64,000 nt of DNA from Leptospira terpstrae serovar Hualin str. LT 11-33 = ATCC 700639 (GTDB taxonomy: Bacteria; Spirochaetota; Leptospiria; Leptospirales; Leptospiraceae). Shown in pieces: positions 47,130 to 56,242 of this stretch. The notes under the pieces were generated by a model. It did no database searches and was not told the DNA's origin. It was given only the letters and a program-made list of their open reading frames with translations. The stretch is taken from NCBI RefSeq assembly GCF_000332495.1, contig NZ_AOGW02000023.1:1-64000 (forward strand). Reading direction: 5' to 3'. A program made the translations under genes and the position numbers. Within the stretch, counting starts at the first letter, position 1, and each line of letters begins with the position of its first letter.

Positions 47130-48050
47130 CTAAACAGACACTTCTTTTGCTTTTTTTGCCGTACTAATCCAAAAAACTCCCGTGAGTACGAATAAAGTAC
47201 CAATGCTGTGTAGTATTGTTATCGGTTCGTCTAGTAACCAATATGCCAAAAAAAGAGTCGACATTGGTCCAACTGAGCCTACTATAGCGGCTGTTTTGCT
47301 ACCAACACGTTTGATCCCTTCGGAAACAAAAATCGCAGGCACTACTGTATTGACTGTACCCATTACAAAAGCAAGAGCATAAAAAGAGAAAGGTTGCTTC
47401 AGCTCTTGAAAGGTACCAAAAATTGCAAAATGGACAAACACTGCAACAGAAGAAACAATCAAAGCCCAAGCTGTATATTTTTTAGCACCTAACTTCGGAA
47501 TGATGGATCCACTCCCCATCAAGTAAATGGCATAAGTGAGCGCAGATAACAAAATAAAAAACGCACCCAAACTCACATCTTTTGCAGAACCTAATTGCAC
47601 ATCTTGTCCATAAGCTAAAAAGACACCGGTATAGGTCAAAAGTAGAGAAAACACTTCTCGGATATAAATTTTCTTATTTAAAAAGAGAAAGGATAGTAAG
47701 ACTACAAGAGTAGGATAGATAAAAAGAATGATTCGTTCAAGCCCAGCACTGATGTACTTTAGTCCCAAAAAATCAAATAAACTTGCTAAATAATAACCCA
47801 CCACTCCCATAAGAAGGACATGGATGATATCTTTTTTGGTAAGAATGGTTTTTCCTTCTTCCTGTTCTGCTTTCCATGCAATCCAAACCAAAAAAGGAAA
47901 GGCAAATAACATTCGAAAGAAAAGGGATCCAATCGCAGAGATTTCATACCGGTAGGTTAACTTTACTACGACCGCCTTTGCGCTGAATAAAAGTGCTCCG
48001 ACAAGAACAAGAACTACCCCTTTCCATTCTGTACTTAATTTTTCTCTCAC
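47130..48050 (-). CDS. EamA/DMT-family transporter
   Basis: 306 residues from GTG 48050 (read REKLSTEWKGVVLVLVGAL). AGGATGG lies 6 bases before this GTG. The frame remains open to 48230, but the extra 60 residues are polar and overlap the opposite secreted-protein gene. Ten membrane helices form two EamA repeats (about 10-140 and 155-295), with the family hallmarks MGVVGYYLASLFDFLGLKYI and GSVGPMSTLFLAYWLLDEPI. It is a metabolite or drug exporter of unknown substrate. Confidence 0.86.
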   Translation of the reverse strand: MREKLSTEWKGVVLVLVGALLFSAKAVVVKLTYRYEISAIGSLFFRMLFAFPFLVWIAWKAEQEEGKTILTKKDIIHVLLMGVVGYYLASLFDFLGLKYISAGLERIILFIYPTLVVLLSFLFLNKKIYIREVFSLLLTYTGVFLAYGQDVQLGSAKDVSLGAFFILLSALTYAIYLMGSGSIIPKLGAKKYTAWALIVSSVAVFVHFAIFGTFQELKQPFSFYALAFVMGTVNTVVPAIFVSEGIKRVGSKTAAIVGSVGPMSTLFLAYWLLDEPITILHSIGTLFVLTGVFWISTAKKAKEVSV

Positions 48051-48094
48051 AAGTCCATCCTGAAAAAGGCAATAAATCCCGATAGTTTTATTGA

Positions 48095-48397
48095 ATGAAA
48101 CTAACTTTGGCTTTGGGGATATCTGTAATTTTTGGATTTGTCCTTTGGGGTTCCCCTGCAGATGAAATTTCGAAACCATTTTTACGAGTGTTTCCGAGTT
48201 TTCGGCCAGAAGAATGTGAGGACTGGGCAATTCGTCCTTTTATCTGCAAACAATGTTTAAAGGAAGGAAAACGATACGCTCAAGAAATTCGTTTTTTTGA
48301 AGATGGACCGTACCGGACTCACGGATGTTATGCAGAACCTGGTGGATTTGAAAGTTTAGAGGAAGAAAGAAAAACCGGGAACGAAAGTCCCCGGTAG
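48095..48397 (+). CDS. Small exported Cys-containing protein
   Basis: 100 residues. A signal peptide (about 1-19, LALGISVIFGFVLWGSPAD) is followed by a polar domain with four Cys in EECEDWAIRPFICKQCLKEG and HGCYAEPG, possibly two disulfides or a metal site. No family recognised. It diverges from the transporter (starts 45 bp apart). The end overlaps a terminator hairpin serving the opposite gene. Confidence 0.65.
   Translation: MKLTLALGISVIFGFVLWGSPADEISKPFLRVFPSFRPEECEDWAIRPFICKQCLKEGKRYAQEIRFFEDGPYRTHGCYAEPGGFESLEEERKTGNESPR
48364..48395 (-). terminator. Rho-independent terminator of the minus-strand lipoprotein gene
   Basis: On the minus strand ACCGGG-type arms (48390-48395 with 48374-48379) form a stem followed by TTTTTCTTTC. 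It sits inside the 3' end of the convergent exported-protein gene. Confidence 0.6.
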
Positions 48398-48408
48398 GAT
48401 TTGTAGAA

Positions 48409-48687
48409 TTATTTTTTTACACAACCCATAATGCCAGCAAAACCTGGGGCATTTTTCAAACAGTTTGGATCAAATTTTCCTTCCATACACTGATCGATCA
48501 TTTTTTGTTTACCTTGTTGTAATCCTGCGAGAACTGGTGCCGCTGCTGGATTCTTTTTAGCTTCTTCTTCGATTTGAGTGAACGTGCTAGCGAGAGCAGA
48601 CTCACACTCTTCTTGGGTATACACTTTGGATTTACAATTCGCCAAGAAAAGCCCGAGAGCGAGCGCCAAAATGAGGGATTTTTTCAT
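48409..48687 (-). CDS. Small Leptospira lipoprotein
   Basis: 92 residues. The lipoprotein signal MKKSLILALALGLFLANC puts the lipid Cys at 18. The mature part is 74 residues and carries four more Cys (ECESA, DQCME, PNCLK, MGCVKK), spaced as a small helical disulfide domain. It resembles a Leptospira-specific family of short Cys-containing lipoproteins. Function unknown. It is a single gene. Confidence 0.75.
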   Translation of the reverse strand: MKKSLILALALGLFLANCKSKVYTQEECESALASTFTQIEEEAKKNPAAAPVLAGLQQGKQKMIDQCMEGKFDPNCLKNAPGFAGIMGCVKK

Positions 48688-48752
48688 GAAAAACTCCGAT
48701 ACATAGATTTCATGATAGCTTCTTTTTTAGAAAGGGATTTGAAAACAAAAAA

Positions 48753-49109
48753 ATGATTCACCATATAGCCATAGGTACACCCCACCCTTCCCATTTAGCC
48801 AAATTTTACCTCAAAATTCCCGGTTCAAAAAAAATTAAAGAATTCTATTACGAATCAGGAGAGGTTCGTTCCCTATGGATCGGATTCGGTTCGTTCATAC
48901 TAATGTTAGAAGAAGGAGAGAAACAGTCCCCCCGCGCTCTTGTTTTTTCTTATTCGAAAACAGAAAGTTCCGCATGGACTCAATTTCTCAACCAAGTGAA
49001 AATCCAAAACCAAACTGATTACACAATATACTTTTTGGATAGTGATGGAAATCATTTGGGAGTAAGCACGTATCCAGAAAAACTAGAGCCGCATTTAGAA
49101 ATGAGTTGA
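48753..49109 (+). CDS. VOC-family (glyoxalase-fold) protein
   Basis: 118 residues, one VOC module. It begins MIHHIAIGTPHPSHLAKFYL and includes SLWIGFGSFILMLEEGE and TDYTIYFLDSDGNHLGVSTYP. The metal-ligand pattern His (HHIAIG) and Glu (MLEEGE) is plausible, with the last ligand uncertain. Function unknown; glyoxalase, dioxygenase or resistance-type relatives exist. Confidence 0.78.
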   Translation: MIHHIAIGTPHPSHLAKFYLKIPGSKKIKEFYYESGEVRSLWIGFGSFILMLEEGEKQSPRALVFSYSKTESSAWTQFLNQVKIQNQTDYTIYFLDSDGNHLGVSTYPEKLEPHLEMS

Positions 49110-49574
49110 GTAAACAACCAAATTTACGTAAGGTAACATTCACTTAGGAATATAATCCAAGAGAATGAACATTAAACAAGTGTTATCGGAACAATCAGAA
49201 ACTATGTCAGCCAACTCACTTCGTATGACAGGAATTAATTCCAAGTTATCAGAAATACTATTAAAATTCAACCTATAGAGGAGACATTTTCCTTTGGAAA
49301 AGGCAGAAAGGAATCTTTCCAAGCGACTGCATAAGCCCAAAGGAGACCACCCGTTTGGAACTTGGAAAGACTGTGTCTGGTCGGTTTTGCAACAAAGCTA
49401 GAGGCGTTATTGCCCAGCCACCTCGCGAGTCAAAAATCTTTTGTTGTAACAACTACTATCCAATTAGACCACCTCCTTTGCTCATACCTTAGCTATGCCT
49501 TTTCTAGTACTATAAAGAAAAAACGTCAAGAAAACATTTGATCAAAACTAAAAATAAAAGAAGATAGTGTAACC
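49110..49574. other. 465-bp region without a gene, possible structured RNA or decayed element
   Basis: No supportable CDS is seen. CCTATAGAG (49272-49280) could be a -10 element on the plus strand. Short complementary pieces lie between about 49290 and 49455: TTGGAAA/TTTCCAA, GACCA/TGGTC, GAGGC/GCCACCTC and TTTTGCAACAAAG/CTTTTGTTGTAA. The minus strand holds an uninterrupted but unrecognised frame of about 40 codons ending in FLPFPKENVSS. A non-coding RNA or a remnant of a lost gene are both possible. Confidence 0.35.
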
Positions 49575-51353
49575 ATGGCAAAAGAACAAGAGGAAAAAAC
49601 CTTAGGCAAGTCCGACCAGTCTAACTCGCTCCAGCTGGATTTTGAAGTCTCTATTTTTGATCTTTTCAAACATTACTTTCAGGTTACAGTTCGTGTCAAA
49701 ACAGACCAATTGGAGATGAACTTTTGTTTGCCCAGTTGGACCCCCGGTTCCTACATGATCCGAGATTATGGTACTCACTTACACAAGTTCGAGGTCAAAA
49801 ATTCCAATACAGGAGAATCTGTACATTGGGAGATGGTAGACCTACACCGTTGGAAATTAAAAAATCTCCCTCCTGAATTTGAAATTTCTTATATCATTTA
49901 TGCCTTTGAAGACTTTACTGTGAGGACTAATTATTTAGAAACTGAGTTTGGGTTTATCAATCCTCCTGCTTTGTTTTTATACCCAGAAGGAAAACTAGAA
50001 CAATCTTCTACAATTCAGTTTCAAGTTTCCAATCATTTCCCTTACGTGTATTCAAGTCTAACTCGAAGTGAAGAAGACAATCATATATTTTTTGCTGAAA
50101 ATTTTGACGAACTCTTTGATTCACCATTTCACTTAAGCAAACAAAACTCGGTCTTTTTTACTTCAGGCTCCACTAAACATGAATTACTTGTGGAGGGCGA
50201 TGTAACTTTTGATTTTAAAACCAAGTTAGCTCTGGATCTAAAACGAATTACCGAAACCCAAATCGATTGGATGATGGATTCACCTAACCCTTACTACCTA
50301 TTTGTTCTTAATTTAAGTTTACCTGCTTACGGTGGATTGGAACATAGAGCCTCTAGTATCAATTACTTCAATCCAGAACTGATTTATGATGAGGAAGAAT
50401 ACAAAAAGTTACTCGAACTTTTATCTCATGAATACTTTCATCTTTGGAATATCAAACGGATTCGACCCATTGCCCTTGGTCCCTTTGACTACCAAAAACC
50501 AAACCTAACTCGTGAGTTGTGGATTGCAGAAGGATTCACTAGTTTTTATGATGCTTATTTTCTCTTCCACTCTGGTTTTCTCTCCAAAGAAGAATACCTA
50601 TCCAAACTCCAATCAGATATTTTTTCTTTGGAAGACAATGAAGCTGATTATTGGATGAGCCTTGAGGAATCTTCTTTTACCGCTTGGACAAAGTATTACA
50701 AACGAAATGGAAATAGCCACAATATCACTGTCTCTTATTATACGAAAGGTGGGGTGATCGCCCTTTGTATGAATTTATTTTTACTCAAAGAATCAAAAGA
50801 GAAAAAAACCATTCGCCATGTGTTCCAAAAATTAAATGAAATTTTTGTTAAAACAAAAAACCGAGGATTCACCAAACAAGAGTTTTTTGACACTGTGAAA
50901 GAAGTGACAGGAGTAGATCTTAAAACTGAATTCAACCAATACTTAGAATATCCAAAACCAATTCCTGTGGACCACTATTTAGATATCATTGGAATCCAAA
51001 GAATCCAAACCGATAGAGTTGGTGACACTGGGTTCAAAACAAAAGAAAAAAATGGGAATTTATACATTCAGAAACTCTTGCACAAAGCAGATATGGCTTC
51101 GTTTGATTTGATGTTAGACGATGAAATCCTTGCCATTAATGGGAAACGGGCCACTGCAAACTCATTGCAAAAGTTAGAAAAAAATTTAGGGCCGGGTGAA
51201 AAATTCCACCTCATCCTTTCCCGTGCTGGGAAAATCAAAGAATCTATGATTACTGCTTCCGGATATTACAAAACTAGAAAATTTGTGATAGCAGAAGACT
51301 GCTCTGATGACAGAAAAGAACTACGAGAATTTTTCCTAAGGAATATTGTATAA
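49575..51353 (+). CDS. M61-family aminopeptidase with PDZ domain
   Basis: 592 residues. A beta-rich N-terminal domain (1-190) has FCLPSWTPGSYMIRDYGTHL, the M61 substrate groove. The zinc peptidase domain has LLSHEYFHLWNIKRIRP (HExxH at about 285-289) and LWIAEGFTSFYD (third ligand Glu about 317). A PDZ-like domain lies at the end (about 460-560, with LLDDEILAINGKRA-type sequence). There is no signal peptide, so it is probably cytoplasmic. It removes N-terminal Gly/Ala residues (family knowledge). The stop abuts the corA ATG. Confidence 0.92.
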   Translation: MAKEQEEKTLGKSDQSNSLQLDFEVSIFDLFKHYFQVTVRVKTDQLEMNFCLPSWTPGSYMIRDYGTHLHKFEVKNSNTGESVHWEMVDLHRWKLKNLPPEFEISYIIYAFEDFTVRTNYLETEFGFINPPALFLYPEGKLEQSSTIQFQVSNHFPYVYSSLTRSEEDNHIFFAENFDELFDSPFHLSKQNSVFFTSGSTKHELLVEGDVTFDFKTKLALDLKRITETQIDWMMDSPNPYYLFVLNLSLPAYGGLEHRASSINYFNPELIYDEEEYKKLLELLSHEYFHLWNIKRIRPIALGPFDYQKPNLTRELWIAEGFTSFYDAYFLFHSGFLSKEEYLSKLQSDIFSLEDNEADYWMSLEESSFTAWTKYYKRNGNSHNITVSYYTKGGVIALCMNLFLLKESKEKKTIRHVFQKLNEIFVKTKNRGFTKQEFFDTVKEVTGVDLKTEFNQYLEYPKPIPVDHYLDIIGIQRIQTDRVGDTGFKTKEKNGNLYIQKLLHKADMASFDLMLDDEILAINGKRATANSLQKLEKNLGPGEKFHLILSRAGKIKESMITASGYYKTRKFVIAEDCSDDRKELREFFLRNIV

Positions 51354-52313
51354 ATGCCAGCTCTCTTTAATTATATTTTAACACCCTCTAGTAAAGATGA
51401 AGTACTTCTTGATAGACCTCTTCCCCTTTCACACAGGCATCCAAAACATTGGATCCATATTACAGCTGAGAATGAGGAAAAACTGATGTTTCTCTTTCAG
51501 AAACATGATATCCACCAACTTACAATTGAAGATATTTTAAATCCCAATAGTAGGATAAAACTGGAAATCTTTCACAATTATATTTTCTTTATTTTCCGAG
51601 GTTTCCATTTTGAAAGAAACCAACTCACACAAAAAAACTTTAACTTCATTCTTACTCCAAACCAAATTATCTCTCTAACCTTGGACTACCGCGATACTAT
51701 TGGCGACATCATAGACCAGTGGAAGGTGAATAACAAAATTTTGGCACGCGGGTATGAATTCATTGTTCATAAAATTTTGGATATTGAAACAGACCATACA
51801 CTTGCTATCACCCAAAAAATAGAGGAACGGATAGAACATTTTGAAGAACAAATTTTTGGGAATGCAAAGTCTCTAGACATCAGTAACGTTTATAGTTTGC
51901 GATCAAGCCTTCTTTCGATCAAAAAAGGGATGTTACAAAACAAAGAAGTTTTGGAAGATTTAGAAAAAATTAAAAATAGTTTTTTTAGTGATGAGGCAGA
52001 TGCTTTCTTTCGCGACGTAAGAGACCATTCCCTTCGAATTTTGGAACTAGTCGATAGTAATATTGAATCTATTTCCTCTGCTCTAGAAGCACATATCGCC
52101 ATTTCCACGCGTAAAACCAATGAGATAATGAAGATCCTCACCATCATGACTGCCATCATGTTACCCATGTCTTTAGTGGCAGGAATTTACGGAATGAACT
52201 TTCGACATATGCCAACTCTGGAATGGGAATATGGATTTATCTCTGCATTGGGTGCGATGGGATTTTTAGGAATACTAATGTTACTGTATTTTAGAATCAA
52301 ACGTTGGTATTGA
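51354..52313 (+). CDS. corA: CorA-family magnesium/cobalt transporter
   Basis: 319 residues. A cytoplasmic N-terminal funnel domain (1-250) with long coiled helices is followed by two membrane helices (about 260-280, 290-315). The YGMNF selectivity signature lies between them and the loop begins RHMPTLEWEYGF. The last residues FRIKRWY are typical. It forms a pentameric Mg2+ channel. It starts at the base after the M61 stop (TAAATG), so it is translationally coupled. Confidence 0.93.
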   Translation: MPALFNYILTPSSKDEVLLDRPLPLSHRHPKHWIHITAENEEKLMFLFQKHDIHQLTIEDILNPNSRIKLEIFHNYIFFIFRGFHFERNQLTQKNFNFILTPNQIISLTLDYRDTIGDIIDQWKVNNKILARGYEFIVHKILDIETDHTLAITQKIEERIEHFEEQIFGNAKSLDISNVYSLRSSLLSIKKGMLQNKEVLEDLEKIKNSFFSDEADAFFRDVRDHSLRILELVDSNIESISSALEAHIAISTRKTNEIMKILTIMTAIMLPMSLVAGIYGMNFRHMPTLEWEYGFISALGAMGFLGILMLLYFRIKRWY

Positions 52314-52319
52314 TTCTAA
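52291..52319. terminator. Stem-loop overlapping two convergent stop codons
   Basis: TTAGAATCAA (52291-52300) and TTGATTCTAA (52310-52319) form a perfect 10-bp stem. It covers the corA stop and the stop of the convergent 606-residue gene. A bidirectional terminator is likely, although the T-run is short. Confidence 0.55.
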
Positions 52320-54136
52320 ATCAAACTTCGAATTTGAACCAATAATTCCGGATCTTCTTCTGGAGGTTCTACTTCTCCCCTGGTCCACTGATTAAATAGT
52401 TCCTTCAAACGTTTGTTTAGTGAATCAAACTCAGGGGAGTTGGGAAATAAAATGACAGAATTTGGTTTCACTGTTTTTCCTGTTGTGGATACAAAAGCAA
52501 AATCCGGAATCATTTTCTCTAAGGTTTCAGCAGAAAATGCGGGATAGTTAGAGCCAAGCCAATCCACAGAAGGCAAACAATTCTTTTGAAAATAAGCATC
52601 ACTTAAAGCTGAGACAAGAGCTCGTTTCAGTTGTTGTTTCCTTTCTTTTTCAAGCCGCTCTTCTCTTTCTCTTAGTTTCTTTTTAAAGAAATTTTCTCTA
52701 CGTTTTTGGTACAAAAATTGGCGGTCCATCTGTGCATAGGTTAGTATTGATTTTGCCTTCGCATAACCAGAGTTCACGATAGGAGTCACACCCAAAAAGT
52801 AGAAAAGTTTATAAAACCAAGGAATGTATTTGAAATAAACGGATTGGAGATTTTTGCCGTAAGTTTTCACAAACTCATCATCTTTGAAGATAGGTTTTAA
52901 TTCTTTTTCATTGAGTTCAATGATGGCTTTTAAATATAAAATATGTTCTGTGGTAAATCTATAATTTTGAAAGATCAAATGGTTGATGTCTTTGATATTG
53001 TTTTGGTTATTATTCACGAAAACAGCAATCTTTGCATCTTGGTCATGCCATTCTGCAGAAAGGACTTTTGGATTCTTTCTTAAAAGATCAACGATGATCG
53101 TATCATGTTCGTTGTCTTTTTCCAAATTGATTCGAAGAAGTCTGGAATCGAAGTCAAATTGACTATCCAACATCTTCATATATACTTTCAGGAGTCGGTC
53201 TACTTCTCGTTTTTTTTCCAGTTCTGCATATTTTACAGCCATTTCCGCCACTTTTCGCAAATTATGAACTAAAGGATAAAATCCATTTTCTTTTAAAATT
53301 TCTTTAAAACCATACAAGGTATCAATTTTCGAACGAATCAGATCAATTTCGCTAGGTTCAGAATTCCCGCTCACAGGTGTTGTGGAATGGATACGATCGA
53401 AGGCCAGTCGAATTTCGGTATCAAAAGCCTTTGCCAAAGGTTCTACTTTAGTCACCAAATACTCATTGGCGATATGTAAAAAGTTGGCCGCTTCACTTTC
53501 CGGTACTGAATAAAACCCAACATGGGGAAGGACAACAATCCTTGGGTCCGATTCCAATTCATCAATGATTAGTCCACGTGACCTCTTCAACATATCAGCT
53601 GACGGTTGTAAGGGGAATTGTTTTGGTTCTAACAACCGGTCCAATTCATCACCACTTCCTTTTTCTTCTTTATAATCAATGTCCGCAAGTTTGTTCAGTA
53701 CAGTTCGCCAAGTTTCTTCTGTTAGGATGCGTTTGGCTTGAATGTATTGAAATAAATGTTCCGTAGATCTTGTGATCAGTAATTTATAGGGTTCTTCTAA
53801 AGGCATTCCCCCAGGAAGCCCCACAAGAAACGTGACTAAACGTAACTCACCCACATCAGCATCAAATTTGATTTCAAAAAGTTGAGTAGTAAGACCATAA
53901 TCAATGAGCTGCCACAAAGCATCTAATGCAGTTTCACGATCCAATTTTAGTTTTTCAAAATTGGAGTCTGTTGGACGAAACAAATGCCCAGCTTCTATAT
54001 TTTCGCGTGAACTTTGTACCTCTACTGTCTTCATGATGGACAAAGCTTCTTTTTGTAGAATGATCCCTGAAGACCTTCCTAAGGTTTCTTTGGTTGTCAG
54101 TTGCAAAAAATGATCGTGCGGAGGTGATATTCTCAT
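52316..54136 (-). CDS. Large spirochaete-type hypothetical protein
   Basis: 606 residues, soluble, no signal peptide. Helical and charged throughout. A strongly basic coiled stretch (about 490-520, FFKKKLREREERLEKERKQQLKRAL) precedes a conserved-looking C-terminal domain (about 520-606). An aromatic patch (YIPWFYKLFYFLGVTP) lies near 448. No known domain recognised. It is the last gene of the efp-mtnB-SDR-SDR unit, starting 3 bp after the SDR stop. Confidence 0.75.
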   Translation of the reverse strand: MRISPPHDHFLQLTTKETLGRSSGIILQKEALSIMKTVEVQSSRENIEAGHLFRPTDSNFEKLKLDRETALDALWQLIDYGLTTQLFEIKFDADVGELRLVTFLVGLPGGMPLEEPYKLLITRSTEHLFQYIQAKRILTEETWRTVLNKLADIDYKEEKGSGDELDRLLEPKQFPLQPSADMLKRSRGLIIDELESDPRIVVLPHVGFYSVPESEAANFLHIANEYLVTKVEPLAKAFDTEIRLAFDRIHSTTPVSGNSEPSEIDLIRSKIDTLYGFKEILKENGFYPLVHNLRKVAEMAVKYAELEKKREVDRLLKVYMKMLDSQFDFDSRLLRINLEKDNEHDTIIVDLLRKNPKVLSAEWHDQDAKIAVFVNNNQNNIKDINHLIFQNYRFTTEHILYLKAIIELNEKELKPIFKDDEFVKTYGKNLQSVYFKYIPWFYKLFYFLGVTPIVNSGYAKAKSILTYAQMDRQFLYQKRRENFFKKKLREREERLEKERKQQLKRALVSALSDAYFQKNCLPSVDWLGSNYPAFSAETLEKMIPDFAFVSTTGKTVKPNSVILFPNSPEFDSLNKRLKELFNQWTRGEVEPPEEDPELLVQIRSLI

Positions 54137-54139
54137 AGT

Positions 54140-54877
54140 TTAAATGGCAGTGAGTCCGCCATCAACAGTCCAATTCGATCCGGAAATATATCCAGATTCC
54201 TTTTGAAGAAGGAAATTGACCACACGAGCAATTTCGGAAGGTTCTGCGATTCGCCTAACAGGTGTTCTCTCTATGATTTTTAATTTATGATCAGAAATTT
54301 GGTCTTCTTGGATTCCCATATTGGTGTCTACAAAACCTGGACTTACGGCATTTGCTGTGATTCCATACTTACCCCATTCATCAGCAATTGACCTGATAAA
54401 TCCAACTAACCCATGTTTGGAGGAAGAATAAGCAACAGAATTTGCAGAACCCACAATGGATAAAGACGAGGCAATGGCGACAATGCGTCCAAAACTCTGA
54501 GTTTTAAAAATAGGTAATACTAATTTGGATAGAAGGAACAAAGTATTTAAATTGATACGAAAAATAGATTCCCATTCTTCCACAGAAACCTCTGTAATCG
54601 GATGGTAAGGTCCACCAAACCCCGCGTTGTGGACAAACCCATAAAGATCTCCTGCCTCAGAACTCTCTTGGATGATTTTGGAAAGTGACCTCTCTACCAC
54701 AAAAGGGGTTTCTGCCAAATCAACTTCCCTATAGGTTTCTTGGAGGATGGGGGATGTGGGCCTCACTTTGTCCAGGTTCCAGACAGAAAACCCTGAAAGG
54801 ACAAGGGTACGAACAATTTCCCTTCCAATTCCGCCACTGCCACCGGTCACGAGTACAATCGATTCCTTGAATTCCAT
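54140..54877 (-). CDS. Short-chain dehydrogenase/reductase
   Basis: 245 residues, classical SDR. The cofactor motif is VTGGSGGIGREI. NAG is replaced in context by HNAGFGG. The catalytic set is Ser (IASSLSIVG), Tyr and Lys (YSSSKHGL), then SPGFVDTNM and SGSNWTVDGG. The substrate is unknown. It lies 5 bp downstream of a second SDR gene in the same operon, so the pair may act in one pathway. Confidence 0.9.
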   Translation of the reverse strand: MEFKESIVLVTGGSGGIGREIVRTLVLSGFSVWNLDKVRPTSPILQETYREVDLAETPFVVERSLSKIIQESSEAGDLYGFVHNAGFGGPYHPITEVSVEEWESIFRINLNTLFLLSKLVLPIFKTQSFGRIVAIASSLSIVGSANSVAYSSSKHGLVGFIRSIADEWGKYGITANAVSPGFVDTNMGIQEDQISDHKLKIIERTPVRRIAEPSEIARVVNFLLQKESGYISGSNWTVDGGLTAI

Positions 54878-54882
54878 GGGAA

Positions 54883-55623
54883 CTATAAGATTCCTTTTTT
54901 TGGGGTAATGGATAAGTCATCGATAAAGATAGATTTAGGCAAGTGGGAAATACTCCACAAATACTCGGAAATGTCCGAGGAAGAAACCATATCATTCTTG
55001 TCAAACTGGGGTCTCGTGTCCCAAATTTCAGTGGCGACGGCCCCGAGGCTTACATGAATTACCTTGGTTCCGAAGGGTTTCCACTCCTCCCGGAGCGACC
55101 GAGCCACACCCAAAACCGCATGTTTGGAGGCACAATAGGCCACAGATTCTGGAAAGCCTTGTTTTCCCGCAGTCGATCCTAAAAAAACAAAAGTGGAACT
55201 GCGAAATGAAGACAATAGAGGGGCAAAAGCCTTAGAAAGTAAAATGAGGGAATGCACATTTAGATCAAAATGGGATTTTAATTCCTTCTCCTTTAGTTCG
55301 GCAATGGGGCCAAACACCCCATCCCCTAAGGCGAAGTAAACAAGAAGGTCTACTTGTTGCAGAGAAGAAAGGGAAGATGGCAAATCTTGTTGGAATCCAA
55401 AGTGAGAATCAAGCGAAGTGGAAAACGTTTCCAGGTCTTTTTCATTTTTGGCATCGAAGCTAAAAGTTCCGTTTTCTTTTCCAGGGAATGAAGCGAGAGT
55501 TTCTTTTCCCTTTCTAGAAAATCCAAAGAGAGAAACGGTAGGATCACTTAAAAATCGTTTGTGGAGCCCTTGTCCAATTCCGGAACCAATTCCAAAAATA
55601 TACACATGGGTCCCATCTTTCAT
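54883..55623 (-). CDS. Divergent short-chain dehydrogenase/reductase
   Basis: 246 residues. The cofactor loop is IFGIGSGIGQGL (Gly-rich, altered). The usual NAG motif is replaced by YFALGDGV. Catalytic Ser (LGSTAGKQG), Tyr and Lys (YCASKHAV) are kept. This points to a distant SDR with different cofactor preference. Its ATG overlaps the mtnB stop (ATGA), coupling translation to the methionine-salvage enzyme. Confidence 0.85.
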   Translation of the reverse strand: MKDGTHVYIFGIGSGIGQGLHKRFLSDPTVSLFGFSRKGKETLASFPGKENGTFSFDAKNEKDLETFSTSLDSHFGFQQDLPSSLSSLQQVDLLVYFALGDGVFGPIAELKEKELKSHFDLNVHSLILLSKAFAPLLSSFRSSTFVFLGSTAGKQGFPESVAYCASKHAVLGVARSLREEWKPFGTKVIHVSLGAVATEIWDTRPQFDKNDMVSSSDISEYLWSISHLPKSIFIDDLSITPKKGIL

Positions 55624-56240
55624 ATTCGTCTTGCCATCACCTGTAAAAGAAAGTGGACCGCTTCCAAATGTTTATTGGCCTCTGCCACCGATTTTCCCCA
55701 AACCGTTGGTCCATGACCTTCGATGAGTAAAAAAGGAACTTGCGGTTTCCCTTTGGTTTCTATGTAACGTTTGATCTCTTGGGCAATGGTGGGAACATGA
55801 GTATGGTTGTAAAAGACGGGGAAACTTAGATTAGGTTTTTCATCCCAAATTCCAAAGGCTTTGATGATTTCGATCGGAGGTAAAGGAAGGTCCCGAAAAC
55901 CCTCTTCCTTCCCAATTCCAAACTCAAGTAAGTTGGAATCCAAAGTATGTACATGGAGAGCTGCACCTGCATCAGGTAGAGAGGAATAGACCACCTGATG
56001 GATGCTAGTTTCTGCAGAGGGTTTTAAACCAACACCTGCAGAAACCAAAGAACCATCCTCAACAGAAACACAAACAAAGTCTTTATCTGTGAGTTCCCCT
56101 TTGTGTTTTCCAGAAGCCGTAATCCAAAACACATCTCCCGCGCGACTAGAAAGATTTCCCGCAGTGGCATACATCCACTGCCTTTCATAATAGGTATGAG
56201 AGAGTTTGGTTAGTTCCTGAAGTGAGGAGTTAGGATCCAA
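55620..56240 (-). CDS. mtnB: Methylthioribulose-1-phosphate dehydratase
   Basis: 206 residues of the class II aldolase fold. It has WMYATAGNLSSR, FWITASGKHKGELT, ALHVHTLDSNLLEF (zinc His residues) and LIEGHGPTVWGKSVAEA (third zinc His), the MtnB pattern. It dehydrates methylthioribulose-1-phosphate in methionine salvage. It starts 2 bp after the efp stop. The other salvage enzymes are not in the window; the coupled SDR genes might be part of a variant route (inference). Confidence 0.85.
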   Translation of the reverse strand: MDPNSSLQELTKLSHTYYERQWMYATAGNLSSRAGDVFWITASGKHKGELTDKDFVCVSVEDGSLVSAGVGLKPSAETSIHQVVYSSLPDAGAALHVHTLDSNLLEFGIGKEEGFRDLPLPPIEIIKAFGIWDEKPNLSFPVFYNHTHVPTIAQEIKRYIETKGKPQVPFLLIEGHGPTVWGKSVAEANKHLEAVHFLLQVMARRI

Positions 56241-56242
56241 AT

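Noticed and set aside
48051..48230. N-terminal extension of the DMT transporter
   Set aside because: The extra 60 residues are polar, overlap the opposite exported-protein gene, and a GTG with a good ribosome site starts the family-like part.
49140..49340. 66-codon minus-strand frame in the long spacer
   Set aside because: No family, no ribosome-binding site and no downstream partner; the composition does not look coding.
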